From assembly GCA_913043005.1 (NCBI GenBank), contig CAJWKU010000002.1:62001-126000 (forward strand): 64,000 nt of DNA, given 5' to 3'. Each line of letters begins with the position of its first letter. The stretch's first letter is position 1. Made by a program: the position numbers and the translations under genes. Positions 49,681 through 58,281 of this stretch are shown one piece after another. The notes below the pieces were generated by a model, which did not search any database, was not told where the DNA came from, and worked only from the letters and a program-made list of their open reading frames with translations. Source of the DNA: an uncultured Cryomorphaceae bacterium (lineage in GTDB: Bacteria; Bacteroidota; Bacteroidia; Flavobacteriales; Schleiferiaceae).

Positions 49681-50238
49681 TTAATTTTCTTTTTCTACTT
49701 GCATAAAACTCAATTCGAGAGGTGTCCGACGTCCAAATATTTTAACCATGACTTCCAACTTACGTTTATCTTCCATGATTTTCTCGATTGAACCAATGAA
49801 ATCTCTAAAGGGTCCATCTATAACTTTTACTGACTCACCGATAACAAAAGGAATAGTCACATGCTCAGCAGACTCTGCTAATTCATCAACCTTACCTAGC
49901 ATTCGATTCACTTCACTCGCCCGCAAGGGGGTTGGTTTACCTCCTTTAGTCTCACTTAGAAAACCAATAACATTCGTTACATTTTTCAAAGTGTGAGCAA
50001 ATTCACCTGTCAGGTTTGCTTCTATCATTATATATCCTGGAAAGAAATTTCTTTCCTTTAAAACTTTTTTTCCATTTCGTATCTGGTATACTTTTTCAGT
50101 AGGTATCAAAACTTGACCCAACAAATCAGTCATTCCAGTTCTCGCCATCTCTGTTTCAATGTAGTGTTTGGTTTTCGTCTCCTTTCCACTAATCGCTCGG
50201 AGAGCATACCATTTCATTTCTTTAGTATCTGTCATCAT
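49681..50238 (-). CDS. nusG: Transcription termination/antitermination factor NusG
   Basis: This 185-residue protein has the NGN domain (KWYALRAISGKETKTKHYIE) and a C-terminal KOW domain (VKVIDGPFRDFIGSIEKIME). It increases RNA polymerase processivity and links it to Rho or the ribosome. Two ATG codons in tandem start the frame; either may be used. It begins 2 bases after the secE stop. Confidence 0.95.
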   Translation of the reverse strand: MMTDTKEMKWYALRAISGKETKTKHYIETEMARTGMTDLLGQVLIPTEKVYQIRNGKKVLKERNFFPGYIMIEANLTGEFAHTLKNVTNVIGFLSETKGGKPTPLRASEVNRMLGKVDELAESAEHVTIPFVIGESVKVIDGPFRDFIGSIEKIMEDKRKLEVMVKIFGRRTPLELSFMQVEKEN

Positions 50239-50240
50239 AC

Positions 50241-50435
50241 TTAAGCAAAAAGAGTGTATATGAAATCCAAGACTTGGGTAATTACTTTATCCATGACAAA
50301 AATCGCCAAAGCAAAAACTAAAGAACCAACAATTACAACAATCGTACTTCTCTGTAGACTCATCCAGGAAGGCCAAGTTGCACGCTGCACAAACTCAACA
50401 TAAGATTCTTTGATGTATTTGCTTATTGTTTCCAT
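50241..50435 (-). CDS. secE: Preprotein translocase subunit SecE
   Basis: This 64-residue protein has the SecE amphipathic helix (YVEFVQRATWPSWMSLQRST) followed by a single transmembrane segment (TIVVIVGSLVFALAIFVMD). It clamps the SecY channel. It lies between tRNA-Trp and nusG, its usual place in Bacteroidota. Confidence 0.93.
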   Translation of the reverse strand: METISKYIKESYVEFVQRATWPSWMSLQRSTIVVIVGSLVFALAIFVMDKVITQVLDFIYTLFA

Positions 50436-50460
50436 CAGTTTATTTATTACACATTTTTAG

Positions 50461-50531
50461 CACGGGTGGAGAGATTCGAACTCCCATCAATGGTTTTGGA
50501 GACCACTATTCTACCCTTGAACTACACCCGT
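50461..50531 (-). tRNA. tRNA-Trp (CCA anticodon)
   Basis: A 71-base cloverleaf on the minus strand has acceptor ACGGGTG/CACCCGT, anticodon loop CTCCAAA and T-loop TTCGAAT. The discriminator is G. CCA is not encoded. It lies between tuf and secE. Confidence 0.95.
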
Positions 50532-50535
50532 AGGT

Positions 50536-50572
50536 GGATATGAAATTCAAAAAAAACTCAAATTTCGTATCC
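50536..50572 (-). repeat. Inverted repeat between tuf and tRNA-Trp
   Basis: Arms GGATA-GAAATT and AATTTC-TATCC, with a single mismatch on the minus strand, surround a T-rich loop. It sits 5 bases upstream of tRNA-Trp, so it may act in transcript processing or as a weak terminator of tuf. Confidence 0.35.
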
Positions 50573-50590
50573 ATTTCCGGTGTTTGAATA

Positions 50591-51778
50591 TTACCCTAAT
50601 ATTTCAGTTACTTGACCAGCACCGACAGTACGACCTCCTTCTCGAATTGCGAAACGAAGACCCTTACTTACAGCAACTGGAGCAATTAGATTCACCTCAA
50701 TTGTTAGATTGTCACCTGGCATTACCATCTCAACACCATCGCCAAGCATAATTTCCCCTGTGACATCGGTGGTTCGTAAGTAGAATTGTGGACGATATTT
50801 ATTGTGAAAAGGAGTGTGACGACCACCCTCTTCTTTCTTCAAAATATAGACTTCTGCTTTAAACTTACTCGCTGGTTTTTGAGAGCCAGGCTTACAAATA
50901 ACCATACCGCGACGAATATCTGATTTCTCAATACCACGCAAAAGCAGACCAACATTGTCACCTGCCTCACCTCGATCTAGAATCTTACGAAACATCTCTA
51001 CCCCAGTAATAGTCGATGAAAGTTTCTCGTCACCATAACCAATGATATCAACAACATCACCGGTTAGACCAACTCCAGTTTCAATTCGACCCGTCGCAAC
51101 AGTACCACGACCAGTTATAGTAAATACGTCCTCAACTGGCATCAAAAAATCTTTATCTATTTCGCGAGTTGGCTCTTCGATGTAAGAATCACATGCTTCC
51201 ATTAATTCCATGATTTTCCCAACCCAAGATTCTTCTCCGTTCAAACCACCTAAGGCCGAACCTTGAATCACTGGAGTGTTGTCTCCATCATATTTGTAAA
51301 ACGATAATAAATCACGAATTTCCATCTCAACTAATTCAAGGAGCTCTTCGTCATCGACCATATCAACCTTATTCATGAATACAACAACTCTTGGCACTCC
51401 TACTTGACGTGCTAGAAGAATGTGCTCTCTTGTTTGAGGCATCGGCCCATCAGTAGAGGCAACAACCAATATTGCTCCATCCATTTGAGCTGCTCCTGTT
51501 ACCATGTTTTTAACATAGTCAGCGTGACCTGGACAGTCAACGTGAGCATAGTGGCGATTCGCCGTCTCGTACTCAACGTGAGCTGTATTGATAGTTATTC
51601 CACGTTCCTTCTCCTCCGGCGCTGAATCGATTGAATCGAAACTTCGCAGAGCAGATAGACCTGCATTTGCTAAAACCGTAGTAATAGCAGCAGTTAAAGT
51701 TGTTTTACCATGATCAACGTGACCGATGGTACCAATATTAAGGTGCGGCTTGTTCCGCACGAAATTCTCCTTAGCCAT
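50591..51778 (-). CDS. tuf: Elongation factor Tu
   Basis: This 395-residue GTPase delivers aminoacyl-tRNA to the ribosome. G1 is GHVDHGKTT (residues 19-27), the switch region holds [14 protein letters not shown]3 is [12 protein letters not shown] and G4 is NKVD. The C-terminal [14 protein letters not shown] is standard. The frame is open up to 51976, but the upstream part is only the antisense of tRNA genes; the true start is ATG at 51778 ([17 protein letters not shown]). The gene is embedded between tRNA genes on the same strand. Confidence 0.97.
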   Translation of the reverse strand: MAKENFVRNKPHLNIGTIGHVDHGKTTLTAAITTVLANAGLSALRSFDSIDSAPEEKERGITINTAHVEYETANRHYAHVDCPGHADYVKNMVTGAAQMDGAILVVASTDGPMPQTREHILLARQVGVPRVVVFMNKVDMVDDEELLELVEMEIRDLLSFYKYDGDNTPVIQGSALGGLNGEESWVGKIMELMEACDSYIEEPTREIDKDFLMPVEDVFTITGRGTVATGRIETGVGLTGDVVDIIGYGDEKLSSTITGVEMFRKILDRGEAGDNVGLLLRGIEKSDIRRGMVICKPGSQKPASKFKAEVYILKKEEGGRHTPFHNKYRPQFYLRTTDVTGEIMLGDGVEMVMPGDNLTIEVNLIAPVAVSKGLRFAIREGGRTVGAGQVTEILG

Positions 51779-51834
51779 GATATTTATTTTATTAATTGAA
51801 ATTGAACCAAAAGAAAAAAAAGAAACTGTTTTCG

Positions 51835-51906
51835 AGCCAATGACGGGAATTGAACCCGTGACCTCTTCCTTACCAAGGAAACGCTCTACCCCTGAGCTAC
51901 ATCGGC
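51835..51906 (-). tRNA. tRNA-Thr (GGU anticodon)
   Basis: The acceptor stem is GCCGATG/CATTGGC with discriminator T; the anticodon loop is TTGGTAA within stem TTTCC/GGAAG, and the T-loop is TTCAATT. It lies 56 bases upstream of tuf. Confidence 0.93.
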
Positions 51907-51918
51907 TGATGTGTCTTG

Positions 51919-51991
51919 AGCGGAAGACGAGATTCGAACTCGCGACCCTCAGCTTGGAAGGCTGATGCTCTACCAACTGAGCTACTTCCGC
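51919..51991 (-). tRNA. tRNA-Gly (UCC anticodon)
   Basis: The acceptor stem is GCGGAAG/CTTCCGC, the anticodon loop is CTTCCAA (anticodon TCC) within stem TCAGC/GCTGA, and the T-loop is TTCGAAT. It lies 12 bases upstream of tRNA-Thr(GGU). Confidence 0.95.
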
Positions 51992-52009
51992 TTAAAAATA
52001 TAAACGCTG

Positions 52010-52091
52010 TGGGAGTGGATGGACTCGAACCATCGATACCGTAAGGTGACAGATTTACAGTCTGCTGCAATAGCCACTATGCGACACTCCC
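52010..52091 (-). tRNA. tRNA-Tyr (GUA anticodon)
   Basis: The acceptor stem is GGGAGTG/CACTCCC with discriminator A. The anticodon loop is CTGTAAA. The long variable arm (ACCTTACGGTATC) is as expected for a class II tRNA-Tyr. Confidence 0.95.
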
Positions 52092-52143
52092 AATTATTTA
52101 TTTTTTGCCAAAAAAGCATTAACGCACTTCAAAGAAATAAGTG

Positions 52144-52216
52144 AGCCTCCAGACGGACTTGAACCGCCGACCTACTGATTACAAATCAGTGGCTCTACCA
52201 ACTGAGCTATGGAGGC
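52144..52216 (-). tRNA. tRNA-Thr (UGU anticodon)
   Basis: The acceptor stem is GCCTCCA/TGGAGGC with discriminator T; the anticodon loop is TTTGTAA within stem ACTGA/TCAGT. It is the first gene of the tRNA-tuf transcript. Confidence 0.95.
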
Positions 52217-52301
52217 ATTTAAAGAGTTGGATACCTCTTTGAAGAGCGTTAAATAAAGAACGTTGCTGCACAACAGCTTCCCCGAATTTTCAAACGGACT
52301 G

Positions 52302-52331
52302 CAAATGTAGAAAATAAAAGGGTCTCCGCAA
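52302..52331 (-). promoter_or_regulatory. Promoter of the tRNA-tuf operon
   Basis: On the minus strand TTGC (52328-52331) is followed after 18 bases by a perfect -7 box TACATTTG (52302-52309). The predicted start is about 80 bases before tRNA-Thr(UGU), immediately after raiA. This is one of the best two-part matches in the window. Confidence 0.65.
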
Positions 52332-52338
52332 GCGTCTT

Positions 52339-52647
52339 TTATTGCTTTTTCAAAGTCTTTGCTTTTCGGTTACTTCGTAACAAGAGTCGACCTATGCATA
52401 ATTGAGCCGAAGACAATGACTTTTCAAAGGTTTCGGAGCGTTTCTTAACAACAAGATCTCTCCCAGGTAAATGCATGCAAATCTCCGCAACCTTGTTTTT
52501 TTTTCTGCGATCTTTCTCCAATCTCAGATGAATTCTAGCAGATTCTATGCGCGAGTTGAATTTTTTTAGTGTATTAATTCTATTTTCGACAAAGGAAATA
52601 AGACCCGAACTTGGTCTGAAATGGATTGTTTTTATAGATATATTCAT
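52339..52647 (-). CDS. raiA: Ribosome hibernation factor, RaiA/HPF short type
   Basis: This 102-residue basic protein fits the RaiA/HPF family: MNISIKTIHFRPSSGLISFV, ARIHLRLEKD, AEICMHLPGRDLVVKKRSET. Family members sit in the decoding region of idle ribosomes and protect them. It lacks the extra dimerisation domain of long HPF. It lies between the xer recombinase gene and the tRNA-tuf promoter, in conserved order. Confidence 0.88.
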   Translation of the reverse strand: MNISIKTIHFRPSSGLISFVENRINTLKKFNSRIESARIHLRLEKDRRKKNKVAEICMHLPGRDLVVKKRSETFEKSLSSAQLCIGRLLLRSNRKAKTLKKQ

Positions 52648-52696
52648 ATTATTTAATTCCCCTTTGGTTACTTGTTAAGTTTGATTAGTCATGATG

Positions 52697-53569
52697 TTAG
52701 CTTCCTGGGTGCGATTTTAAATACACACTTTTAAGATGTTCCATCGATGCATGAGTATAAATCTGAGTAGCTGATAAATTCGCATGACCCAATAATTCAC
52801 GAATTGAAGACAAATCCGCGCCCATATCAAGTAGGTGTGTTGCAAAAGTATGACGCAAAATGTGTGGGCTTTTTGAATCGATATTACTAACTCTTTTAAT
52901 ATACGAATGAACTATAGAATAAAGACGTCTCGGATCCAAAGAATTTCCGTTTTCATCAAAAAACAAGGTTTTTTTTGATTGAAGTTCAGGCCAATCATGA
53001 CAATGAATTTTGTATAATTCTAACCATTCAGGAATACATGGTAGTTCTCTTTCTTTATTTCGCTTACCCAGAACTCTTATCTTACGCGCACCGGAGTCAA
53101 TAGAAATATTTTGAAGACCTAATAGTTCTGATCTCCGCAATCCAAACGCATACAGGGTGAATAAAATAAATCGATCACGCCTGCCATACCGGTCGTCATG
53201 AAATAAATTCTCATTTAATAACGAATTCATTTCATCTTTAGTTAGAGCTCGCACAAGCCTTTTTTTCTCTTTTAAAGATGGAATACTTTGAGTAGGATTT
53301 TTATCTAATTCTTCGACTTCAGCTAAAAATTTATAAAAGCCTTTTAGAGCACTTAACTTTCTATTAACCGAACGATGATCTAAGCCCAAATCTACTAGGG
53401 AAGCAATCCATGATCTAACGTGAGGCCTATTTGCTTTTGCCGGATTATTTAAACCTATTTGAAATTCTAGAAACAACAAATACTGACTAATATCCTTAAC
53501 ATAAGCAATAACCGTCGCCTTTGATAAGCGACGTTCGAAAAGAAGGTATTCTTGATATTTTAAAATCAT
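52697..53569 (-). CDS. XerC/XerD-type tyrosine recombinase
   Basis: This 290-residue protein has the SAM-like N-terminal domain (FERRLSKATVIAYVKDISQY) and the catalytic domain: arginine in FGLRRSELLGL, HILRHTFATHLLDMGA (H-x-x-R), LLGHANLSATQIYTHASM with the tyrosine nucleophile in IYTH. It probably resolves chromosome dimers at dif. A TTG at 53578 could extend it by three codons, but ATG at 53569 is preferred. It is in a conserved housekeeping position after rpsU, so it is not evidence of a mobile element. Confidence 0.92.
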   Translation of the reverse strand: MILKYQEYLLFERRLSKATVIAYVKDISQYLLFLEFQIGLNNPAKANRPHVRSWIASLVDLGLDHRSVNRKLSALKGFYKFLAEVEELDKNPTQSIPSLKEKKRLVRALTKDEMNSLLNENLFHDDRYGRRDRFILFTLYAFGLRRSELLGLQNISIDSGARKIRVLGKRNKERELPCIPEWLELYKIHCHDWPELQSKKTLFFDENGNSLDPRRLYSIVHSYIKRVSNIDSKSPHILRHTFATHLLDMGADLSSIRELLGHANLSATQIYTHASMEHLKSVYLKSHPGS

Positions 53570-53576
53570 TGATAAC

Positions 53577-53610
53577 AAAAAAGCCCCAAGAAGGTAAAGC
53601 TTCTTGGGGC
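53577..53610 (-). terminator. Rho-independent terminator after rpsU
   Basis: A perfect 11-base stem (GCCCCAAGAAG/CTTCTTGGGGC, loop of 6) at 53583-53610 is followed on the minus strand by six Ts at 53577-53582. It lies 23 bases after the rpsU stop and 8 bases before the xer start codon. Confidence 0.88.
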
Positions 53611-53633
53611 AATTTTAAATATTTTCTTGTAAA

Positions 53634-53828
53634 CTATTCTGCCTCTTTCATTTTCAGGCCTTGAACATAGTTGGCCTTGATAAATTCAGCCCTACGACTA
53701 ACTGACGGCTTAGTAAATGCTTGACGCTTACGAAGTTGACGCATAGTTTGCGTTCTATCAAATTTACGCTTGAATCTCTTCAATGCGCGATCGATTCCTT
53801 CTCCTTCTTTAATTTGTATTACTAACAT
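53634..53828 (-). CDS. rpsU: Ribosomal protein bS21
   Basis: This 64-residue basic protein (EGEGIDRALKRFKRKFDRTQ) is bS21 of the small subunit. In Bacteroidota ribosomes bS21, with bS18 and bS6, covers the 3' end of 16S rRNA, which hides the anti-Shine-Dalgarno sequence. This gene is the only one I saw in the window with a strong Shine-Dalgarno site, consistent with feedback: ribosomes lacking bS21 would prefer this mRNA. A strong terminator follows, making it a short separate transcript with its own promoter. Confidence 0.95.
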   Translation of the reverse strand: MLVIQIKEGEGIDRALKRFKRKFDRTQTMRQLRKRQAFTKPSVSRRAEFIKANYVQGLKMKEAE

Positions 53829-53836
53829 AAGACACT

Positions 53837-53846
53837 ACCTCCTTTC
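53837..53846 (-). promoter_or_regulatory. rpsU: Strong Shine-Dalgarno site of rpsU
   Basis: The minus strand reads GAAAGGAGGT, perfectly complementary to the conserved 16S 3' sequence ACCTCCTTTC over 10 bases, with 8 bases to the ATG. Other genes checked here (tuf, rplK, rplJ, rplL, rpoB, uvrA, transketolase) have A/T-rich leaders with no such site. Confidence 0.9.
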
Positions 53847-53856
53847 AATTGGATGG

Positions 53857-53864
53857 CAAATGTA
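53857..53864 (-). promoter_or_regulatory. Bacteroidota -7 box before rpsU
   Basis: A perfect TAnnTTTG match (TACATTTG on the minus strand) predicts a start near 53850 and a leader of about 22 bases, just enough to include the Shine-Dalgarno site. Confidence 0.6.
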
Positions 53865-53930
53865 GAACATTATTAATTAATGGAATCCATAAATAATTAA
53901 AATTTAATTTTAATCAAAAAAAGAAAGTAC

Positions 53931-55460
53931 TCACTTTGACTTTATCGCTTCTATATATTTCTTGAGCTCTTCTTTTACAATTGGAAATAAGAGGTATAAT
54001 CCAACCATATTGGGGAAAACCATTGCAAAAATCATCGCATCAGAAAAAGCCCAAATTGAATTCATACTTGCTGCTGCACCAATAATAACAAACATCAAAA
54101 ACAAAACCTTGTAAGTCATATCAGCTAATTTCCCTCTTCCAAAAAGATATTTCCAAGATTGAAGCCCATAATAAGACCATGAGATCATAGTTGAAACAGC
54201 AAACAATACCACTGCAATCGTTAAAAACTCTGATGAGTAAGGAATATATTCCGCAAAAGCCTTCGATGTTATACCTGCACCTTCATAAGTCTCTCCATCA
54301 ATTAAAACTCCCCCAAGTCCATCTCCACCATATAAGAATGCACCATTTGAATTAAAAATAATTATTACTAAAGCTGTCATTGTACAAATAACAACGGTAT
54401 CAATAAATGGCTCCAATAAAGCCACGAGTCCCTCAGATGCTGAATACTTTGTTTTCACAGCAGAGTGGGCGATTGATGCAGAACCTGCGCCAGCTTCGTT
54501 GGAAAATGCTGCTCTTTTAAAGCCCACCATCAACACACCAATAATTCCTCCAACACCAATAGCAGTGGGATTAAATGCTTCATTTAAAATCAAGGTGATA
54601 GCATCATCGATATAACTAAAATTAATAGTTAGAATATACAGGCACGCCAGAATATAAAGTGCAGCCATGAGAGGTACAATCTTCTCGGTAACTGAAGCTA
54701 TTCTTTTAATTCCTCCAATAATGATTACTCCAACAAAAGCTGCCAATATAAGACCAATGACAGCACCGGAAAAAGTCGTCTCCAGTCCAAATAAATCTTT
54801 TAAAACAATAGTTGCTTGATTAGATTGAGCAGCATTACCCCCACCAAAAGAGCCTCCAATGCAAAATATCGCAAATAATACTGCTGATAATTTTCCAAGT
54901 TTTACCCATCCTCTACTTTTTAGTCCTTTACTTAGATAATACATTGGACCACCATAAACAGTACCATCTTCACCAACATCTCTATATTGAACTCCTAACG
55001 TACATTCAACAAATTTTGTGGACATTCCTAGCAAGCCACAGACTATCATCCAAAAAGTTGCTCCAGGTCCGCCCAAGGCAATAGCTAGAGCTACCCCAGC
55101 AATATTACCATTACCAACTGTACCTGAAACCGCTGTTGATAGGGCTTGAAAGTGAGAAACCTCGCCTTCTTTATTTCCAGTTTCATCGCGATCTAGATCA
55201 TCATACTTACCCCTTACTACATTTATAGCTGTCCAAAAATATCTAACATTTGGAAAACCAAAATATGCCGTAAAAAATGCTGCACTTCCTACTAACAATA
55301 AAATAACAAAAGGGTAGCCTGCTATTTCAAAAAACACAATGTCAGAAAAGAAATTTGATATTGGAGCAAATGCCTCATCAATTCGTTTATCTAGACCTTT
55401 CTCTTGGGAATAAGACAGAAAAGGAACAGAAAAAAATAAAAATGAAAATAATTTTTTCAT
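53931..55460 (-). CDS. Alanine/glycine:cation symporter family protein
   Basis: This 509-residue polytopic protein belongs to the AGCS family of sodium- or proton-coupled alanine/glycine importers. Motifs are GNGNIAGVALAIALGGPGA, FWMIVCGLLGMSTKFVECTL, VQYRDVGEDGTVYGGPMYYL and FKRAAFSNEAGAGSASIAH. It has an unusual signal-peptide-like N-terminus (KKLFSFLFFSVPFLSYSQ) before the first conserved helix, so the mature N-terminus would be periplasmic. It stands alone between rpsU and the rmlD-like gene. Confidence 0.9.
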   Translation of the reverse strand: MKKLFSFLFFSVPFLSYSQEKGLDKRIDEAFAPISNFFSDIVFFEIAGYPFVILLLVGSAAFFTAYFGFPNVRYFWTAINVVRGKYDDLDRDETGNKEGEVSHFQALSTAVSGTVGNGNIAGVALAIALGGPGATFWMIVCGLLGMSTKFVECTLGVQYRDVGEDGTVYGGPMYYLSKGLKSRGWVKLGKLSAVLFAIFCIGGSFGGGNAAQSNQATIVLKDLFGLETTFSGAVIGLILAAFVGVIIIGGIKRIASVTEKIVPLMAALYILACLYILTINFSYIDDAITLILNEAFNPTAIGVGGIIGVLMVGFKRAAFSNEAGAGSASIAHSAVKTKYSASEGLVALLEPFIDTVVICTMTALVIIIFNSNGAFLYGGDGLGGVLIDGETYEGAGITSKAFAEYIPYSSEFLTIAVVLFAVSTMISWSYYGLQSWKYLFGRGKLADMTYKVLFLMFVIIGAAASMNSIWAFSDAMIFAMVFPNMVGLYLLFPIVKEELKKYIEAIKSK

Positions 55461-55490
55461 ATGTTCTATTTCTTAATTAAAGTTTGAAAT

Positions 55491-56381
55491 TCAAATATAA
55501 GGAATCGCATCTAAGACCTCTTTAAAACTATGAGGTTTAAAGCCCAAATCTTTTTTTGCTTTTGAAATATCTAGGTCTGAGATCAGAGGGCGCATTGCTA
55601 ATTGCCCTAGAGTTTGACTATCAACTCTATCAATCAATGACAAATCGAAATCACCATGAATTGCCACTTGCCGCACCAATTCAATAATAGATAATTTATC
55701 TGAGCCTGAGATATTATAAATACCGAAAGATTTATTTTTCGCAAGTAATAAGCACCCTTCTGCAAGGTCCAAAGACCAAGTAGGAGTTCTTACTTGATCA
55801 TCAACAACGTTAATCTTATCTCCTTTTGCTAATTTTTTTCGGGCCCACAAAATAATATTGCTATTCATTAAATCAGGGAAATAGCCTATTACCAGAGATG
55901 TCCGCGCTATAGACCATTTGCAATTTGAAGATTGTATTAATTTTTCAGCATCAAATTTAGATTTACCATAAACACTTAGTGGATTCTCTTCGGCAGTTTC
56001 CGAATATGAACCTGTTTTTCCATCAAAAATAAAATCTGTTGAAATAAAAATTAAATGGGATGAATGTTTTTCACATGCCTCGATAACGTTTTGCGTTCCA
56101 TCTACATTAATTTTATTGCAATAACTAGGCTTAGCCTCGCACTTATCCACATTGGTAAATGCAGCTCCATGAATAACAACATCAGGTTTAAAGTCGGAAA
56201 ATATGATTTCTATTTCATCAGGATTTAAAATATCCATGGCTTTAAATAGAATTCTATTCGAATCAAAAACAGAATCCCTCTTAGCAGTTGCACATATATC
56301 AAATCTACCATTATTGACGTGAAGAAGAGATTGACCCAGCAAACCATTAGCTCCCGTTATTAATATTTTCGTCCGTACCAT
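55491..56381 (-). CDS. RmlD-like NAD(P)-dependent sugar-nucleotide reductase
   Basis: This short-chain dehydrogenase-like protein (about 296 residues) starts with the Rossmann motif ILITGANGLLGQSLLH and has the RmlD pattern HGAAFTNVDKCEAKPSYCNK, STDFIFDGKTGSYSETAEEN and YGKSKFDAEKLI (YxxxK catalytic pair). Relatives reduce dTDP-4-dehydrorhamnose, but similar Bacteroidota proteins lie outside rhamnose clusters, so the substrate is uncertain. I start at ATG 56381, 2 bases after the pyrF stop; a TTG at 56396 is an alternative. Confidence 0.83.
   Translation of the reverse strand: MVRTKILITGANGLLGQSLLHVNNGRFDICATAKRDSVFDSNRILFKAMDILNPDEIEIIFSDFKPDVVIHGAAFTNVDKCEAKPSYCNKINVDGTQNVIEACEKHSSHLIFISTDFIFDGKTGSYSETAEENPLSVYGKSKFDAEKLIQSSNCKWSIARTSLVIGYFPDLMNSNIILWARKKLAKGDKINVVDDQVRTPTWSLDLAEGCLLLAKNKSFGIYNISGSDKLSIIELVRQVAIHGDFDLSLIDRVDSQTLGQLAMRPLISDLDISKAKKDLGFKPHSFKEVLDAIPYI
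55492..55499 (-). promoter_or_regulatory. Bacteroidota -7 box before the symporter gene
   Basis: A perfect TAnnTTTG match (TATATTTG on the minus strand) overlaps the stop codon of the RmlD-like gene and lies 31 bases before the symporter ATG at 55460, suggesting separate transcription. Confidence 0.45.
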
Positions 56382-56383
56382 AT

Positions 56384-57205
56384 TTATCGAGGCCAATAAT
56401 TTTTCATTTCTTCATGTAGACGTAGAGCCTCTTTATTTGCCGATTCAGCATAGTTTTCATCGTTGCCTGCATAGCAAATACTTCGTGATGCGTTTATCAA
56501 AACACCCATCCCTTGACCGGAACTAAACGAACCAGACCTTAATACATTTTGAATATCACCTCCTTGGTGACCTACTCCTGGAACTAGAAAAAAATGGTTT
56601 GGAAGCTGCTGCCTTATTTTTTTCATACTCTCTGAGCGAGTGGCTCCAACAACAATCATCCATTGATCTGGGGATGTCCATTCCCTGTATGAATCAATAA
56701 CATGCTCATACAAATAACGATCATCTTGCATTCTTTTCATTTGAAAATCTTGTGCGCCTGAGTTACTGGTCAAGCCCAATGCGATGGCCCATTTTCCTGG
56801 AATAGCAAATGGTTGAAGACTGTCTTTCCCCATGTAGGGAGCAACTGTTATAGAGTCAAACCCCATCTTGTTTAAGATTCCTTCAGCATACATCTTCGAT
56901 GTATTTCCAATATCTCCACGCTTTGCATCTGCAATGCTAAAATGTTGAGGGAATTTTTTCAAGTAATTAGCTACTTCAGCTAAAGCTTCCCATCCTTCGT
57001 ATCCCATCGATTCAAAAAACGCCAAATTCGGCTTGAAAGCAATAGCATGTTCAGCTGTAGCATCAATAATACCTTTACAAAATTCAACAACTCCCCTGGA
57101 ATCTCCACCAAATAATTTAGGCATTTTACTCAAATCAGGATCTAAGCCAACGCAAAGAACTGACTTCTTAAATTCGATATTTTTTATTAGCTCTAATCTT
57201 GTCAT
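56384..57205 (-). CDS. pyrF: Orotidine 5'-phosphate decarboxylase
   Basis: This 273-residue enzyme makes UMP in pyrimidine synthesis. It is of the longer type: [25 protein letters not shown], the catalytic [15 protein letters not shown] and [25 protein letters not shown]. It overlaps prfA by 4 bases. The order purM-prfA-pyrF links purine, translation termination and pyrimidine functions in one operon. Confidence 0.95.
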   Translation of the reverse strand: MTRLELIKNIEFKKSVLCVGLDPDLSKMPKLFGGDSRGVVEFCKGIIDATAEHAIAFKPNLAFFESMGYEGWEALAEVANYLKKFPQHFSIADAKRGDIGNTSKMYAEGILNKMGFDSITVAPYMGKDSLQPFAIPGKWAIALGLTSNSGAQDFQMKRMQDDRYLYEHVIDSYREWTSPDQWMIVVGATRSESMKKIRQQLPNHFFLVPGVGHQGGDIQNVLRSGSFSSGQGMGVLINASRSICYAGNDENYAESANKEALRLHEEMKNYWPR

Positions 57206-58281
57206 TCTCCAGTTCCTTCTTTCATACGTTGAGCATTTTCAGCTAATCGTAACTCATCCAATATCTTTTTTATTTGACCATTGAGGACTTCTGTTAAAGA
57301 ATATAAAGTAAGTCCAATACGATGATCTGTCAATCTGCCTTGAGGGAAATTATAAGTTCTGATTTTTGCCGACCTGTCTCCTGTACTGACGATTGTTTTT
57401 CTCTTTTTCGCAACCTCTTTATCTCTCTCCGTTCGGGCTTTATCCCATATCCTGGCGCGAAGAACAGTAAGAGCTCGATCATAGTTCTGGTGCTGAGATC
57501 TTCCATCTTGACACTCTACAACTATTCCAGTGGGGAAATGTGTTAATCTAACACCAGATTCTGTTTTATTGACATGTTGCCCGCCAGCTCCACTAGATCT
57601 AAACGTATCCTTTCTGATATCAACATCATTAATTTCGACTTCAAGCTCATCAGCTTCAGGCAAAACTGCAACTGTAGCTGCAGAAGTATGAACGCGTCCC
57701 TGAGATTCGGTAGATGGAACGCGCTGAACGCGATGAACACCGGACTCATATTTTAAAACTCCATAAACACCTTTACCTCTTACCTGAATACTCGCCTCCT
57801 TATATCCGCCAGCAGAGCCTTCTGTCGCGGATAACCATTCAGCCGTCCAACCTTTATCTTCTATGAAACGTATATACATTCGGATCAAATCACCAACGAA
57901 CAATCCAGCTTCATCGCCACCAGTTCCAGCTCGAACCTCTAAAACAGCATCTTTTAAATCCTCAGGATCTTTAGGAATTAAAAGTTGCTGAATCTCAGAC
58001 TCTAACTCATCCAATAAAGGCTGAATTTCTTCGAGTTCTGACGATGCCATTTCTCGCATCTCAGAGTCCTTTTCTTTCGATATTATCTCTTTAGCCTCAG
58101 ATTTCCTAGCGGTTAGAATCAAATATTTATTTCGAGCTTCAACAACTAAATCCAACTCTTTAAACTCTCTGTTCAGTCTTATAAACCGATCATAATCACT
58201 TGCCAATTCTGGTTGCATCAAAAGATCATTAACCTCTTGATGACGAATCCATATTGCATGAAGTTTATCGGTTAAGTTCAT
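57202..58281 (-). CDS. prfA: Peptide chain release factor 1
   Basis: This 359-residue protein recognises UAA and UAG. The catalytic GGQ is in [21 protein letters not shown] and the stop-codon-reading motif is present as PSTES (R-x-PSTES region [16 protein letters not shown]). The length is normal. It overlaps purM by 4 bases and pyrF by 4 bases, so all are translationally coupled. Confidence 0.96.
   Translation of the reverse strand: MNLTDKLHAIWIRHQEVNDLLMQPELASDYDRFIRLNREFKELDLVVEARNKYLILTARKSEAKEIISKEKDSEMREMASSELEEIQPLLDELESEIQQLLIPKDPEDLKDAVLEVRAGTGGDEAGLFVGDLIRMYIRFIEDKGWTAEWLSATEGSAGGYKEASIQVRGKGVYGVLKYESGVHRVQRVPSTESQGRVHTSAATVAVLPEADELEVEINDVDIRKDTFRSSGAGGQHVNKTESGVRLTHFPTGIVVECQDGRSQHQNYDRALTVLRARIWDKARTERDKEVAKKRKTIVSTGDRSAKIRTYNFPQGRLTDHRIGLTLYSLTEVLNGQIKKILDELRLAENAQRMKEGTGE

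Noticed and set aside
51779-51976. 66-residue N-terminal extension of EF-Tu in the open frame
   Set aside because: The extension is antisense-free translation through tRNA-Thr and tRNA-Gly genes on the same strand; the EF-Tu start MAKENF at 51778 is unmistakable.
52697-53569. Tyrosine recombinase as a sign of an integrated mobile element
   Set aside because: It is XerC/D-like and sits in the conserved housekeeping order rpsU-xer-raiA-tRNA-tuf. No direct repeats, phage genes or displaced tRNA ends were found near the tRNA cluster.
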